Positions 35,938 through 45,743 are shown, counted from the first letter of the stretch. The stretch is 64,000 bases of DNA from Rhodococcus ruber (GCF_027270735.1 NZ_JAPWIJ010000002.1:669945-733944), one strand, 5' to 3'. Numbers and translations: made by a program. The notes: generated from the sequence alone by a model not told the origin.

Positions 35938-37446
35938 TCAGTGCTCGCCGCCCAGCTTTCCACTGAGACGATCGTGCCGCTCGGTCGACGGCGCGTTCAG
36001 GCCGACGATCTCCACCGTCTTTCCCTTGGCCGCGTACTTGGTGGTGATGGCGTCGAGGGTCGCCACTGTGGATGCGTCCCAGATGTGCGACTCGGACATG
36101 TCGATGACGATGTTCTCCGGATCTCCGACGTAGTCGAATTGATAGATCAGATCGTTGCTCGACGCGAAGAACAACTCGCCCTTCACCGCGTAGACGCGGG
36201 TGTCCTCGTCGGGATGTGCCACATCGACCACCTCGGTCAGATGGGCGACCCTGCGAGCGAACAGCACCATCGCAGTGATCACTCCGACGACGACGCCGTA
36301 CGCGAGGTTGTGGGTGACGACGGTGACCGCGACGGTGGCGACCATGACGAGGGTCTCGCTCTTGGGCATGCGGCGCAACGTCTTCGGGTTGATGCTGTGC
36401 CAGTCGAAGGTTCCGACGGAGACCATGATCATCACCGCGACCAACGCGGCCATCGGGATCAGCGCGACGATGTCGCCGAGAACGACCACCAGAATCAGCA
36501 GGAAGACACCGGCGAGGAACGTCGAGATACGGGTGCGGGCACCGGAGACCTTGACGTTGATCATGGTCTGGCCGATCATCGCGCAGCCGCCCATACCGCC
36601 GGTGAACCCGGTGACCAGATTCGCCACGCCCTGGCCCCAGCCCTCACGAGTCTTGTTGGAGTGCGAGTCGGTGATGTCGTCGACGAGCTTGGCCGTCATC
36701 AGCGATTCGAGCAAACCGACCAGAGCAATGGCCAGTGCGAACGGCGCGATGATCGACAGTGTGTCGAACGTGAACGGCACGTTCGGGATGAGGAACGACG
36801 GCAGCGAGGACGGCAGTTCACCTTGGTCGCCCACGTCCGGGACAGCCAGCGCGAAGACGAGCGTGACGGCGGTGAGTATCACGATGGCGATCAGAGGTGC
36901 CGGCACGACAGTGGTGATCTTCGGCAGGAAGAACATGATGAGCAGCCCGACAGCGACCATCGGGTAGACCAACCACGGCACCCCGATCAGGTACGGCACC
37001 TGTGAGGTGAAGATCAGGATCGCCAGCGCGTTGACGAATCCGACCATGACGCTACGGGGGATGAACCGCATCAGTTTGGCGACGCCGAGAACGCTGAGCA
37101 AGACCTGCAGGATTCCGCCGAGAATCACCGCAGCGATGAGGTAGTCGAGGCCGTATTCACGTGCCAACGGGGCGACGACCAGGGCAATCGCTCCGGTGGC
37201 CGCGGAGATCATCGCCGGTCGTCCACCGACGATGGAGATGGTGACAGCCATGGTGAACGACGCGAACAGCCCGACGCGGGGATCGACCCCGGCGATGATC
37301 GAGAACGAAATGGCTTCCGGAATCAGCGCCAGTGCCACCACCAGGCCCGCCAGAACCTCGGTCTTGAGCCTCCTCGGTGAGCGCAACGCACCCAGCACCG
37401 AGACGTCTTCGACGGCGGTGACAGGCACCTGGGCAGCTCGAGACAC
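35938..37446 (-). CDS. SulP family anion transporter with STAS domain
   Basis: A 502-residue SulP/SLC26-type permease. The transmembrane domain begins with VLAGLVVALALIPEAISFSI (helix 1 signature) and includes GGRPAMISAATGAIALVVAP, the LLESLMTAKLVDDITDS segment, GQGVANLVTGFTGGMGGCAM and ISTFLAGVFLLI. A C-terminal STAS domain (about 400-490) contains IVIDMSESHIWDASTVATLD. Substrates in the family are sulfate, bicarbonate or C4-dicarboxylates; this glycine-rich GGMGGCAMIGQTMINVKVSG form is often annotated as sulfate or bicarbonate transport without proof. The start is a GTG at 37446. It is divergent from a LysR gene 170 bp away. Confidence 0.9.
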   Translation of the reverse strand: MSRAAQVPVTAVEDVSVLGALRSPRRLKTEVLAGLVVALALIPEAISFSIIAGVDPRVGLFASFTMAVTISIVGGRPAMISAATGAIALVVAPLAREYGLDYLIAAVILGGILQVLLSVLGVAKLMRFIPRSVMVGFVNALAILIFTSQVPYLIGVPWLVYPMVAVGLLIMFFLPKITTVVPAPLIAIVILTAVTLVFALAVPDVGDQGELPSSLPSFLIPNVPFTFDTLSIIAPFALAIALVGLLESLMTAKLVDDITDSHSNKTREGWGQGVANLVTGFTGGMGGCAMIGQTMINVKVSGARTRISTFLAGVFLLILVVVLGDIVALIPMAALVAVMIMVSVGTFDWHSINPKTLRRMPKSETLVMVATVAVTVVTHNLAYGVVVGVITAMVLFARRVAHLTEVVDVAHPDEDTRVYAVKGELFFASSNDLIYQFDYVGDPENIVIDMSESHIWDASTVATLDAITTKYAAKGKTVEIVGLNAPSTERHDRLSGKLGGEH

Positions 37447-37616
37447 GACAACTCCGTTCGATGGGTGCGAGGGACTGCGGCAGATACGGCGTCCACTCCG
37501 CGGGCAACTCTACTCTTACCGGAGAGAAGGTTGTCAATCGTCTGGGTGCGGCCGGTGAGCTAGATTCATATACAGAGGCACAACAGAACTCACTCCGCGA
37601 TGCAAGGAATGAATCG

Positions 37617-38510
37617 ATGTTCTCGCTCAACAGGCTCTCCTGCTTCATCGCCGTCGCCGAGGAGCTGCACTTCGGCCGCGCAGCCGAACGGCTGCACATG
37701 ACACAGCCACCTCTGAGCAGGCAGATCCAACAGCTCGAAAGCGAAGTCGGCGTGCAGCTGATCGACCGCACCAGCCGGTCGGTGACCCTGACGGCAGCGG
37801 GCCTGGCTTTCCTTCCCGAGGCCCGACGCATCCTGGACCTCGCCGAGGGCGCATTGCTCACCGTGCGACGCGTACCCACCGGAGACTTGGGGACCGTGGT
37901 CGTCGGATTCACCGGCGCATCGGCCCATGCGGTGCTCCCGCAGTTGCTCGACGCCGCGCGCGAGAAGCTACCGGACGTGAAACTCGTTCTGCGCGAGATG
38001 GTCTCGGCGGTACAGATGGAATCGTTGGCCGTCGGCGATCTGGATCTCGGATTGGCCAGGCCTCCACTCAAGCGACCGGGCATCGCGTCCCGCCCTGTGC
38101 TGCACGAGTCGTTGATCGCGGCGATGCCCGAGCATCACCCACTGGCCGAGAAGGACGAACTGTCGGTGGAGGACTTCGACGAGCAGCCGATCATCATGTA
38201 CTCACCCGTCGATGCGCGGTACTTCCACGAACTGCTGATCAGCACGTTCACCATCGTCGGGGTGTCCCCGCGCTACGTGCAGTACGTGACCCAGGTGCAC
38301 ACGATGCTGGTGCTGGTTCGCTCCGGCATCGGATTGGCGCTGGTACCGGAGTCGGCGTCGACCATGCGGCCAGAAGGTGTTGTGTTCCGGCCGGTTCGGA
38401 CCGTGAAGGAACGCCCCGTGGAGCTCGACGCGGCATGGCGCGTGGACAACGACAACCCGGCACTGCACCGCTTCATGACCGATGTGCTGCCGGCGCGTGA
38501 GTGGTCGTGA
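37617..38510 (+). CDS. LysR family transcriptional regulator
   Basis: A 297-residue LysR regulator. The N-terminal winged helix is typical: FIAVAEELHFGRAAERLHMT, then QPPLSRQIQQLESEVGVQLI and RTSRSVTLTAAG. The periplasmic-binding-like effector domain (about 90-295) follows. HFGRAAERLHMTQPPLSRQI places it in the CatR/BenM/CbbR-like subgroup that often controls aromatic or organic-acid genes. AAGGAA precedes the ATG at 37617 by seven bases. By the usual LysR rule the target would be the divergent SulP gene, but no clear T-N11-A box stands out in the gap. Its 3' end meets the convergent stress-protein gene with three bases between. Confidence 0.92.
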   Translation: MFSLNRLSCFIAVAEELHFGRAAERLHMTQPPLSRQIQQLESEVGVQLIDRTSRSVTLTAAGLAFLPEARRILDLAEGALLTVRRVPTGDLGTVVVGFTGASAHAVLPQLLDAAREKLPDVKLVLREMVSAVQMESLAVGDLDLGLARPPLKRPGIASRPVLHESLIAAMPEHHPLAEKDELSVEDFDEQPIIMYSPVDARYFHELLISTFTIVGVSPRYVQYVTQVHTMLVLVRSGIGLALVPESASTMRPEGVVFRPVRTVKERPVELDAAWRVDNDNPALHRFMTDVLPAREWS

Positions 38511-38513
38511 CGG

Positions 38514-38909
38514 CTACCGCGGCGTCCCCACAGGCGGCTTGACGGCCGTCACCGGGCAGTGCGCCTCGAGCAGTACTCGCTGAGAGATGCTGCCCATGAA
38601 CAACTTCCCCACGGGCGATCGGCGGCGGATACCGATGACGACCAGTTGTGTCTGTTCGTCGAACGACAGGTCGATCAGGTTGTCGGCGTGCGAGCGGCCC
38701 GCTTCGTTGTCGTGGATCTTCGTCGTGACGCCGAGCGCCGAGGTCTCCTCGCGAGCCGACTCGACGGTGGCAGCGAAGTCGGCGTCGGCTGCGCTGTTGT
38801 CTTCGGCCACGATGAGCAAGTCCGTTCCACGCATGTGCGCCTCGCGAAAAGCGAAGGGCAGCGCGCCTTTTCCTTCGGTGGTCGGCGAATAGCCGACGAC
38901 GACTGTCAC
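38514..38909 (-). CDS. Universal stress protein (UspA family)
   Basis: A 131-residue single-domain Usp protein: VTVVVGYSPTTEGKGALPFA at the start, a middle helical part, and the ATP-binding signature G-x2-G-x9-G-S as GIRRRSPVGKLFMGSISQRV, followed by ISQRVLLEAHCPVTAVKP. The motif suggests nucleotide binding. The GTG start at 38909 overlaps the stop of the hydroxyacid dehydrogenase by four bases (GTGA), so the two proteins are made together. Such a pairing is unusual because most Usp genes are monocistronic. Confidence 0.88.
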   Translation of the reverse strand: MTVVVGYSPTTEGKGALPFAFREAHMRGTDLLIVAEDNSAADADFAATVESAREETSALGVTTKIHDNEAGRSHADNLIDLSFDEQTQLVVIGIRRRSPVGKLFMGSISQRVLLEAHCPVTAVKPPVGTPR

Positions 38910-39901
38910 TTCGTCACCGGCGTGACGAGAGTGCCGTCGGCAAGGAAACGATCGAGGTTCTCGAGCGTGAGCGCTTCCATCGCGGCCCGCGTCTCCACGG
39001 TCCCGCTGCCCACGTGCGGCAACAGCACCACGTTGTCCATCGCCAGCAGCGCGTCGGGCACGTTCGGTTCGTGGGCGAACACGTCCAGACCGGCTCCGGC
39101 CAACTGCCCCGCAGCGAGCAACTCGGTCAACGCCGCCTCGTCCACGACGCTTCCGCGAGCCACGTTGATCAAATAACCCTGCGGCCCCAGCGCTTCGAGC
39201 ACGGCGCGGTCGACCAGATGAGCAGTTCCCGAGCCGCCCGACGCGGCGATGATCAAGACGTCGACGTTCTCGGCGAGCGCTGTCGGGCTGGCCGCGTAGA
39301 CGTAAGGCGAACCGTCGATCTCGTTGCGATTGTGGTACGAGATCTCGCAGCGAAACCCGTTGAGCCGATCGGCGATTGCCGACCCGATGCGCCCGAGGCC
39401 GATGATTCCGACGCGCTTGCCGGTGACCTGGCGCGTCAGCGGCGTGTTGCCCTCGGCGGGCCATCGGCCGGCACGCACGAACCTCTCGGCGGAGGACAGC
39501 CCACGCATGGTGTCGATCACCAGACCGACAGCGAGGTCCGCCACACAGTCGGTCAACACGTCGGGAGTGTTGCTGACGGCGATGCCGCGGTCTGCTGCCG
39601 CGTCGACATCGGTGGTGTCGTATCCGACGCCGAAGTTCACCACGGCTCCGAGCTGCGGCAATCGCTCCATCAACGCGGCATCGACGCCGGTGCGGCCGGA
39701 GGTCACAACTGCAGTGATCGATTCGCCGTACGCATCGAGGAATGGGTCGCGACCATCCCCTTCGGGCAGTTCCAGCGCGTCGTACTCGGTGACCAACGTG
39801 TCCATCAGCGACGGCTTGAGTGGTCCGACTCGGAGCACTCGACCGCCCTGTTGCGAATCCGGTTGAGACACAGAGGAATTCTGCGAGCTGACGGTGACCA
39901 T
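38906..39901 (-). CDS. D-2-hydroxyacid dehydrogenase (glyoxylate/hydroxypyruvate reductase type)
   Basis: A 331-residue D-isomer-specific dehydrogenase. The substrate domain includes VVNFGVGYDTTDVDAA. The cofactor domain has GIIGLGRIGSAIADRL, with the HNRNEID region lacking an acidic residue at the strand end, which suits NADPH. Catalytic Arg (INVARGSVVDE), Glu (DVFAHEPNVP) and His (LLPHVGSGT) are all present. This fits hydroxypyruvate or glyoxylate reductases. GAGGAG lies five bases before the ATG at 39901. It is a distant paralogue of the enzyme at 21595-22566 but keeps the normal HEP motif that the other lacks. Confidence 0.9.
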   Translation of the reverse strand: MVTVSSQNSSVSQPDSQQGGRVLRVGPLKPSLMDTLVTEYDALELPEGDGRDPFLDAYGESITAVVTSGRTGVDAALMERLPQLGAVVNFGVGYDTTDVDAAADRGIAVSNTPDVLTDCVADLAVGLVIDTMRGLSSAERFVRAGRWPAEGNTPLTRQVTGKRVGIIGLGRIGSAIADRLNGFRCEISYHNRNEIDGSPYVYAASPTALAENVDVLIIAASGGSGTAHLVDRAVLEALGPQGYLINVARGSVVDEAALTELLAAGQLAGAGLDVFAHEPNVPDALLAMDNVVLLPHVGSGTVETRAAMEALTLENLDRFLADGTLVTPVTK

Positions 39902-40239
39902 TGTTCTCCTCGCGAGATGGTGGAACGTGCGCGTTTCCTGTACGGTATGCCGCTTCTCGAATACCTGTCCAACACGGAAATAACATGGACCGATACCCAA
40001 ACGGCATGAACAACGCATTGCCGATGCAGGCTTGTCCAGTCTTCCCCATATCCGGCCTGGTCAGCCCCCTACTGATGTGATTCAGGCCTCATCAAAACTG
40101 TCTTTGTGACCCACAAAACTGGCCGGAAAGGGCATTTCGTCCGGTTGACGATGAAGACAGCCCGCTCATACCGTGTGTCTACCGTCACAGATTCGGCTGC
40201 AACTCGCAGACGCGGATCCTTTTCCCACTGGAGGCCACC
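39902..40239. promoter_or_regulatory. Divergent intergenic region before the peptide ABC operon
   Basis: A 338-bp gap between the hydroxyacid dehydrogenase and the solute-binding lipoprotein gene, without a credible gene. Two exact copies of CAAAACTG (40093-40100 and 40114-40121) lie 21 bp apart, two helical turns, about 120 bp before the lipoprotein start, a plausible regulator target. A weaker ATGCCG/CGGCAT inverted pair lies near 39947 and 40002. Promoter elements cannot be fixed by eye. Confidence 0.4.
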
Positions 40240-41817
40240 ATGAGCCCTGCACTCTTCGTGCAGCAGGGACGGACCCACCGCGTCGCCGCAATTGCTGTTG
40301 GCGCACTGTCACTTTCACTGATCGTCAGCGGCTGCACCGTCGCCAACTCCAACAACGGCGGAGCCGCCCGCGCAGATACTCTTCGCATCGTTCTGCCCCA
40401 GGAACCGCCCACACTCGAGGCCTGCGATGTCTCGCTCACGTCGGTCGGAGTCGTCACTCGCTCGAACATCACCGAGCCGCTGATGGAGCGCAATCCCAGC
40501 ACCGGTGATCTCGAGCCCAAGCTCGCCGACTCGTGGGAACAAACCTCCGATACCGAATGGACGTTCGCCATCCACCCCGGCGTGACGTTCAGCGACGGGA
40601 GCCCCTTCGAGGCCGAGGACGCCGCGTTCTCCATCGACCGCACGGTCAATTCGGAACTGGGCTGCAACGTCGAGGGGTACGTGTTCGGCGACGCGAACCT
40701 GGTGGTGACGGCTGTCGACCCGATGACGCTGACCGTGCAGTCGCCGGAACCCGACCCCATCCTGCCGCTGCGCCTGTCGTTCGTGGAGATGGTTCCTCGC
40801 ACAGCCAGTTACACCGAGCGGGTACGAGAGCCCATCGGAACGGGACCGTTCGCGATCGAGCGCTGGGACTACGGTCAGAAGCTCTCCCTGGTACGGAACG
40901 AGACCTACTGGGGCCCGAAGCCCGAGTACGCCAGGGCCGAGTACCAGTGGCGCAGTGAGGGCAGCGTCCGCGCATCGATGGTGACCAACGGCGAGGCCGA
41001 GATCGCCACGTCGGTCGGACCGGAGGACGGTGCGGGCGACCTCGGCGTGGCCTACCCCAACAACGAGACAACGGCGCTGCGCGTCCAGGCCGCTCAACCG
41101 CCACTCGACGATATCCGGGTGCGGCAGGCGATCAACTACGCGATCAACCGCGACGGCATCGTCAAAGCACTCTTCCGCGGACTCGGCTCGCCTGCAGCGC
41201 AACTCATCTCCGAGGGTGTCGTGGGATTCAACGAGGACCTGACGCCGTGGCCATACGACATGGACCAGGCCCGCACGCTGATCGACGAGGCGCGGGCAGA
41301 CGGGGTACCGGTGGACACCGAGATCCGCCTGATCGGACGCACGGGACAGTTCCCCAAGATCAACGAGACAGTGGAGGTCATCCAGAACTCGCTCTCCAAG
41401 ATCGGCATGAACGTCAAGATCGAGATGATGGACGCCGCCGGTACCGCCGAATACCAGGAACGCCCGTTCCCGGACGTCGGGCCGTATCTACTGGTGATTC
41501 AGCACGGCAATCAGGCCGGCGACTCGGCCTTCACCGTCGACCAGTACTTCACCAGTGACGGATTCCAGAGTGCCTACGGCACAGCGGACTTCGACAAGGA
41601 GATCGCTGCCGCCGGCGCACTCACCGGAGAAGACAGGCAGGCCGCGTACGCCCAGGTGTTCGCGGACGAACCGAAGGACATCATGCAGATGGCCTACATC
41701 GCGCACATGAACGGGGTGCTCGCCAAGGCCGCCTCGGTCGACTACACGCCGGACTCGGCCACGGTCGACGAAATGCACCTGGCCGCGATGACGCGCGCCG
41801 ATACCGAGAGGCCCTGA
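40240..41817 (+). CDS. Peptide/nickel-type ABC substrate-binding lipoprotein (SBP family 5)
   Basis: A 525-residue extracytoplasmic binding protein. The signal peptide ends in the lipobox IVSGC. The mature part has the SBP_bac_5 layout: TLRIVLPQEPPTLEACDVSL, ITEPLMERNPSTGDLEPKLA, then SWEQTSDTEWTFAIHPGVTF with its SDGSPFEAEDAAFSI continuation, GTGPFAIERWDYG, and IRVRQAINYAINRDGIVKAL. Ligands in the family range from oligopeptides to nickel chelates and opines; nothing fixes it here. GGAGG precedes the ATG. It heads a contiguous operon with two permeases and two ATPases. Confidence 0.93.
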   Translation: MSPALFVQQGRTHRVAAIAVGALSLSLIVSGCTVANSNNGGAARADTLRIVLPQEPPTLEACDVSLTSVGVVTRSNITEPLMERNPSTGDLEPKLADSWEQTSDTEWTFAIHPGVTFSDGSPFEAEDAAFSIDRTVNSELGCNVEGYVFGDANLVVTAVDPMTLTVQSPEPDPILPLRLSFVEMVPRTASYTERVREPIGTGPFAIERWDYGQKLSLVRNETYWGPKPEYARAEYQWRSEGSVRASMVTNGEAEIATSVGPEDGAGDLGVAYPNNETTALRVQAAQPPLDDIRVRQAINYAINRDGIVKALFRGLGSPAAQLISEGVVGFNEDLTPWPYDMDQARTLIDEARADGVPVDTEIRLIGRTGQFPKINETVEVIQNSLSKIGMNVKIEMMDAAGTAEYQERPFPDVGPYLLVIQHGNQAGDSAFTVDQYFTSDGFQSAYGTADFDKEIAAAGALTGEDRQAAYAQVFADEPKDIMQMAYIAHMNGVLAKAASVDYTPDSATVDEMHLAAMTRADTERP

Positions 41818-41818
41818 C

Positions 41819-42748
41819 ATGTTCAGATTTCTGCGCCGACGGATCTACACGAGCCTGATCCCACTGTTCGTCGTCCTGCTGGGCGTGTTCTTCCTCGCTC
41901 GTCTCACCGGCGACCCCACCAGCCTGTACCTGCCCGAGTCGGCCACCCAGGCGCAGCGAGAGGCGTTTCGCGCCACCAACGGCTTCGATCAGCCGGTACT
42001 GACGCAGCTACTGGACTACTTCAAAGGCGTCGTGCAACTCGACTTCGGGCAGTCGCTCCGTACCGGTGAGGACGCGTCGGCAATGGCATTGCGCGCCTTC
42101 CCCGCAACGCTGCAGCTCGCCTTCGCGACGATGTTCCTCGCCATCCTCGGCGCCGTGATCATCGGCTGCTGGGCTGCGTACCGACCGAACTCGCTGGCCG
42201 ATCGCATCTCGAGCCTGCTGTCGATGACGGCCGCGTCCATCCCAGACTTCTGGTTCGCCATCATGGGCGTCTACGTCTTCGCCATCGTGTTCGGCTGGCT
42301 GCCCACCTCCGGTGTGGACAGCGGAATGCTCTCCTGGGTGTTGCCGATCGCCACGTTGCTCATTCGCCCGCTCGGAGTACTGACACAGGTGGTCCGCGGT
42401 GCGATGGTCTCGGCATTGTCGGCACCGTACGTTCGGCTGGCGAGAAGCAAAGGGGCAGGCGATCTTCGGGTCGTCACCCACCACGCTCTGCGCAACGCCG
42501 CGGCACCGGCGCTCACGGTCGCAGGTGACCTGATGGTCGGGCTCGTCAACGGCGCGGTGGTCGTCGAAGCCATCTTCGGCTGGCCCGGCATCGGAAAACT
42601 GATGATCGACGCCATCCTGCAGCGCGATTTCGCTGTTCTGCAGGCGGCCGTGCTGTTGACGGCGGTGAGCATCTTCGTGCTCAACATCGTCATCGATGCC
42701 TGCTATGCACTGCTCGACGCCCGGGTTCGCGACAAGGTGAAGGTCTAA
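41819..42748 (+). CDS. ABC importer permease (DppB type)
   Basis: A 309-residue permease with about six helices. FRFLRRRIYTSLIPLFVVLL is the classic DppB/OppB start, DFGQSLRTGEDASAMALRAF the first periplasmic loop, and YVRLARSKGAGDLRVVTHHA the cytoplasmic EAA-type loop that contacts the ATPase. VEAIFGWPGIGKLMIDAI closes the conserved core. It starts two bases after the binding-protein stop and pairs with the permease at 42753-43739. Confidence 0.93.
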   Translation: MFRFLRRRIYTSLIPLFVVLLGVFFLARLTGDPTSLYLPESATQAQREAFRATNGFDQPVLTQLLDYFKGVVQLDFGQSLRTGEDASAMALRAFPATLQLAFATMFLAILGAVIIGCWAAYRPNSLADRISSLLSMTAASIPDFWFAIMGVYVFAIVFGWLPTSGVDSGMLSWVLPIATLLIRPLGVLTQVVRGAMVSALSAPYVRLARSKGAGDLRVVTHHALRNAAAPALTVAGDLMVGLVNGAVVVEAIFGWPGIGKLMIDAILQRDFAVLQAAVLLTAVSIFVLNIVIDACYALLDARVRDKVKV

Positions 42749-42752
42749 GAAC

Positions 42753-43739
42753 ATGTCACTCGACTTCGAAGCACCGAAAACATCCGAGCCCGAGGATGTT
42801 CCACCGTCGGCTCCGGTGGAAGCCCGTAAGGCGTCGGCCCCGCTGTGGAAGCTACTCCTGCGGGACAGGGTCGCCACCGTCGCTGCCGCAATCCTGGTGC
42901 TGGTCTTTCTCACCGCGATCTTCGGCCCGATGTTGGTCGGTGACGCCGCCACCGACCAGGATCTCGACCGCTCGAACCTGCCACCGTTCACCCTCGACAC
43001 CGGCTGGATGAACATCCTCGGCACCGATCCATTGGGGCGCAGCATGTTGGCCCGGTTGATCGTGGCCAGCAGAACCACACTCTCGGTGGCCATTCCGGCC
43101 GTGATCCTCTCTGCCATCATCGGCTCGTTCATCGGTATGTGGGCCGGTTTCCATCGCGGTTGGCGCGAGACCGCGGCGATGCGCGTCGCCGACGTCATTC
43201 TCAGCTTCCCGTCGCTGCTGATGGCCGTCGTCGTGCTCTACGTCTTCTCGCCCAGCGCCGCGAACATCGTTCTGGTCCTGACGGTCACGCGTATCCCGAT
43301 CTACCTGCGTACCGCCCGCGCCGAGTCCGCCGAATTGCAGAGTCGCTTGTTCGTGGATGCCGCCCGCACGTTCGGCGCGAAGAGCGGATCGGTGATCAGA
43401 CGCCATGTGGCCCCGATTCTGCTGCCGACCTTGCTCACCGTTGCGACCCTGGACTTCTGCTTCGTCATTCTCGCCGAGTCGTCACTGAGCTTTCTGGGCA
43501 TCGGCATTCAGCCGCCGGACGTCTCGTGGGGCCTGATGGTCTCGCAGGGCCGCACCTACTTGCAGACTGCATGGTGGCTCTCGTTCTTCCCCGGCCTGGC
43601 CATAGTGCTGACGACCGTCTCGGCCACCGTGCTCGCCGCCTGGGCGCGCATCGCCACCGACCCGGCGCAGCGCTGGCGACTCAACGTCCCCCGCTCCAAG
43701 CGGTCCCGCCTGCTCCCCGTACGAAAGGTCGTCTCATGA
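42753..43739 (+). CDS. ABC importer permease (DppC type)
   Basis: A 328-residue permease. A 35-residue Pro/Glu-rich cytoplasmic N-terminus precedes helix 1 (VATVAAAILVLVFLTAIFGP). The NILGTDPLGRSMLARLI signature of DppC/OppC permeases, the VADVILSFPSLLMAVVVLYV segment and the EAA-like loop FVDAARTFGAKSGSVIRRHV are all present. It starts four bases after the DppB-type gene and overlaps the next gene by four bases. Confidence 0.93.
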   Translation: MSLDFEAPKTSEPEDVPPSAPVEARKASAPLWKLLLRDRVATVAAAILVLVFLTAIFGPMLVGDAATDQDLDRSNLPPFTLDTGWMNILGTDPLGRSMLARLIVASRTTLSVAIPAVILSAIIGSFIGMWAGFHRGWRETAAMRVADVILSFPSLLMAVVVLYVFSPSAANIVLVLTVTRIPIYLRTARAESAELQSRLFVDAARTFGAKSGSVIRRHVAPILLPTLLTVATLDFCFVILAESSLSFLGIGIQPPDVSWGLMVSQGRTYLQTAWWLSFFPGLAIVLTTVSATVLAAWARIATDPAQRWRLNVPRSKRSRLLPVRKVVS

Positions 43740-44755
43740 GCGCACCGGCAACTGCACCACAGCGACCGGACACCGGCAGCGTCGCCCTGGACGTACGCGG
43801 ACTGACCGTCGACCTGCGGACGCCGTCGGGTGTCATTCGCGCCGTCGACAACGTCACCTTCAGCGCGCGCCGCGGTGAAACCCTCGCTCTGCTAGGTGAA
43901 TCGGGCTGTGGCAAGTCGATGACGGCGCAGGCCATCGTCGGGTTGCTCGAGCCGATCGCCGACATCACCAGTGGCTCGGTCGAGATGGGTGAGGTGGACC
44001 TGGTGACCGCCAAGACCAAGGTGCGACGCACCATCGCGGCCACCGAACTCGCCATCGTCTTCCAGGATGCGCTGACGGCACTCAATCCCGTCTACACCGT
44101 GGGAACTCAACTGGCCGAGCCGTTTCGGATCCACCGGGGCATGTCGGCCAAACAGGCCCGAGCCGAAGCCATCGCGCTGATGACCCGGGTCGGTATCCCG
44201 GAACCGGAGTCGCGAGCCGACTCCTACCCGCACCAGTTCTCCGGTGGCATGCGCCAGCGTCTGTTGATCGCGATGGCCGTGGCCCTGAGCCCGTCTGTGT
44301 TGTTGGCCGACGAACCCACCACCGCGCTCGACGTGACAGTGCAGGCTCAGATCATGGCTCTGCTCAAAGAATTGCGCACCGAGCACGATATGGCCGTCGT
44401 GCTGATCACCCACGATCTCGCGCTGGTGGCCGAGGAGGCCGACCGTGTCGCGATCATGTACGCGGGCAACGTCGTCGAGACCGGACCGGTGTCCGAAGTG
44501 TTCGGCGAACCGCGCCACCCGTACACCAAGGGCTTGCTGGACTCGGTGCCTGTACACGCCGTCCGCGGTGAGGATCTGAAGTCGATCGGCGGCACTCCGC
44601 CGGATCTGCATTCCATCCCCGACGGGTGCGTCTATCAGGCCCGCTGCCCCTTGGCCCGCGAGATCTGCATCAGCACTCGCCCGCCGCTCGAATCCGTCGG
44701 CACCGGCCGCATGTCGGCATGCCACTTCCCGAACGAGGTAACCAGCCATGTCTGA
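43736..44755 (+). CDS. ABC importer ATPase (DppD type)
   Basis: A 339-residue ATP-binding subunit. Walker A is GESGCGKSM (the usual S/T-T is S-M, still a functional Ser), the Q-loop [15 protein letters not shown], the signature FSGGMRQRL, Walker [17 protein letters not shown] and the H-loop [16 protein letters not shown]. The C-terminal oligopeptide-type extension has the Cys-containing [14 protein letters not shown] motif, which in this family can carry an iron-sulfur cluster or metal. It overlaps its neighbours by 4 and 8 bases. Confidence 0.94.
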   Translation: MSAPATAPQRPDTGSVALDVRGLTVDLRTPSGVIRAVDNVTFSARRGETLALLGESGCGKSMTAQAIVGLLEPIADITSGSVEMGEVDLVTAKTKVRRTIAATELAIVFQDALTALNPVYTVGTQLAEPFRIHRGMSAKQARAEAIALMTRVGIPEPESRADSYPHQFSGGMRQRLLIAMAVALSPSVLLADEPTTALDVTVQAQIMALLKELRTEHDMAVVLITHDLALVAEEADRVAIMYAGNVVETGPVSEVFGEPRHPYTKGLLDSVPVHAVRGEDLKSIGGTPPDLHSIPDGCVYQARCPLAREICISTRPPLESVGTGRMSACHFPNEVTSHV

Positions 44756-45743
44756 GCAACTGCTGACCGTGCGCGGACTGAACAAGACCTTCGACGTCGG
44801 CCGCGGCAAGCTCCGTGCCCTCGACGCCATCGACCTGGATCTGCGGCGCGGTGAGACCCTCGGCCTGGTGGGTGAATCCGGCTGTGGCAAATCCACTCTC
44901 GCTCGCACGCTGATGATGCTCGAACGACCCGACTCGGGGACCGTCGCCTTCGACGGCATCGATCCCTTCGCTCTGCGCGGCAAGGAACTTCTCGCGTGGC
45001 GTCGACGGGTACAGATGGTGTTCCAGGACCCGTACGGTTCACTGAACTCGCGGATGACGGCAGGTGACATCATCGGCGAGCCATGGCGAACTCACAAGGG
45101 CCTGTACAAGACTCGGCGTGATCGTTCTGCGCGAGTGCGCGAGCTACTGCATCTGGTCGGCTTGCGACCGAGCGACGAGAACCGCTTCCCGCAGGAATTC
45201 TCGGGCGGCCAACGCCAACGCCTCGGCATCGCGCGGGCTCTGGCGCTGAACCCCGACGTGATCATCTGCGACGAGCCGGTCTCCGCTCTCGATCTCTCGG
45301 TACAGGCGCAGGTGCTCAACCTGCTCAACGACCTGCAGAAGCAACTCGGCATCTCGTACGTGTTCATCTCGCACGATCTGTCGGTCGTCCGACACGTCGC
45401 CGACCGGGTCGCGGTGATGTACCTGGGCCGTATCGTCGAATCCGGCGCTACCGAAGCAGTATTCGAGCGTCCCGCGCACCCGTACACCGCGGCACTGATG
45501 TCGGCCGCACCCACACTCGACGCGTCGAGCCGCGGGACGAAAATCCTGCTGAAGGGCGAGGTACCGTCACCGCTGAATCCGCCGTCGGGATGCCGGTTCC
45601 GCACACGCTGCTGGAAAGCAACCGAACTGTGCGCCAGTGAGGCACCCCCGGTGGCGCTCGACGCCGACGAGGCCGATCACATCGCCGAATGCCACTATCC
45701 GCTCGTCGCAGGCAATCTCGGCCTCGTCGCTGCCGGGACGTGA
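44748..45743 (+). CDS. ABC importer ATPase (DppF type)
   Basis: A 331-residue second ATPase. It has Walker [11 protein letters not shown]-loop MVFQDPYGSLNSRM, signature FSGGQRQRL, Walker B VIICDEPVSALDLSVQ, H-loop VFISHDLSVVRHVAD, and the C-terminal CRFRTRCWKATELC motif matching that of its partner. It would form the ATPase heterodimer with the DppD-type subunit. Its first eight bases overlap the DppD-type gene, and its stop overlaps the TauE-type gene (TGATG). Confidence 0.94.
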   Translation: MSEQLLTVRGLNKTFDVGRGKLRALDAIDLDLRRGETLGLVGESGCGKSTLARTLMMLERPDSGTVAFDGIDPFALRGKELLAWRRRVQMVFQDPYGSLNSRMTAGDIIGEPWRTHKGLYKTRRDRSARVRELLHLVGLRPSDENRFPQEFSGGQRQRLGIARALALNPDVIICDEPVSALDLSVQAQVLNLLNDLQKQLGISYVFISHDLSVVRHVADRVAVMYLGRIVESGATEAVFERPAHPYTAALMSAAPTLDASSRGTKILLKGEVPSPLNPPSGCRFRTRCWKATELCASEAPPVALDADEADHIAECHYPLVAGNLGLVAAGT

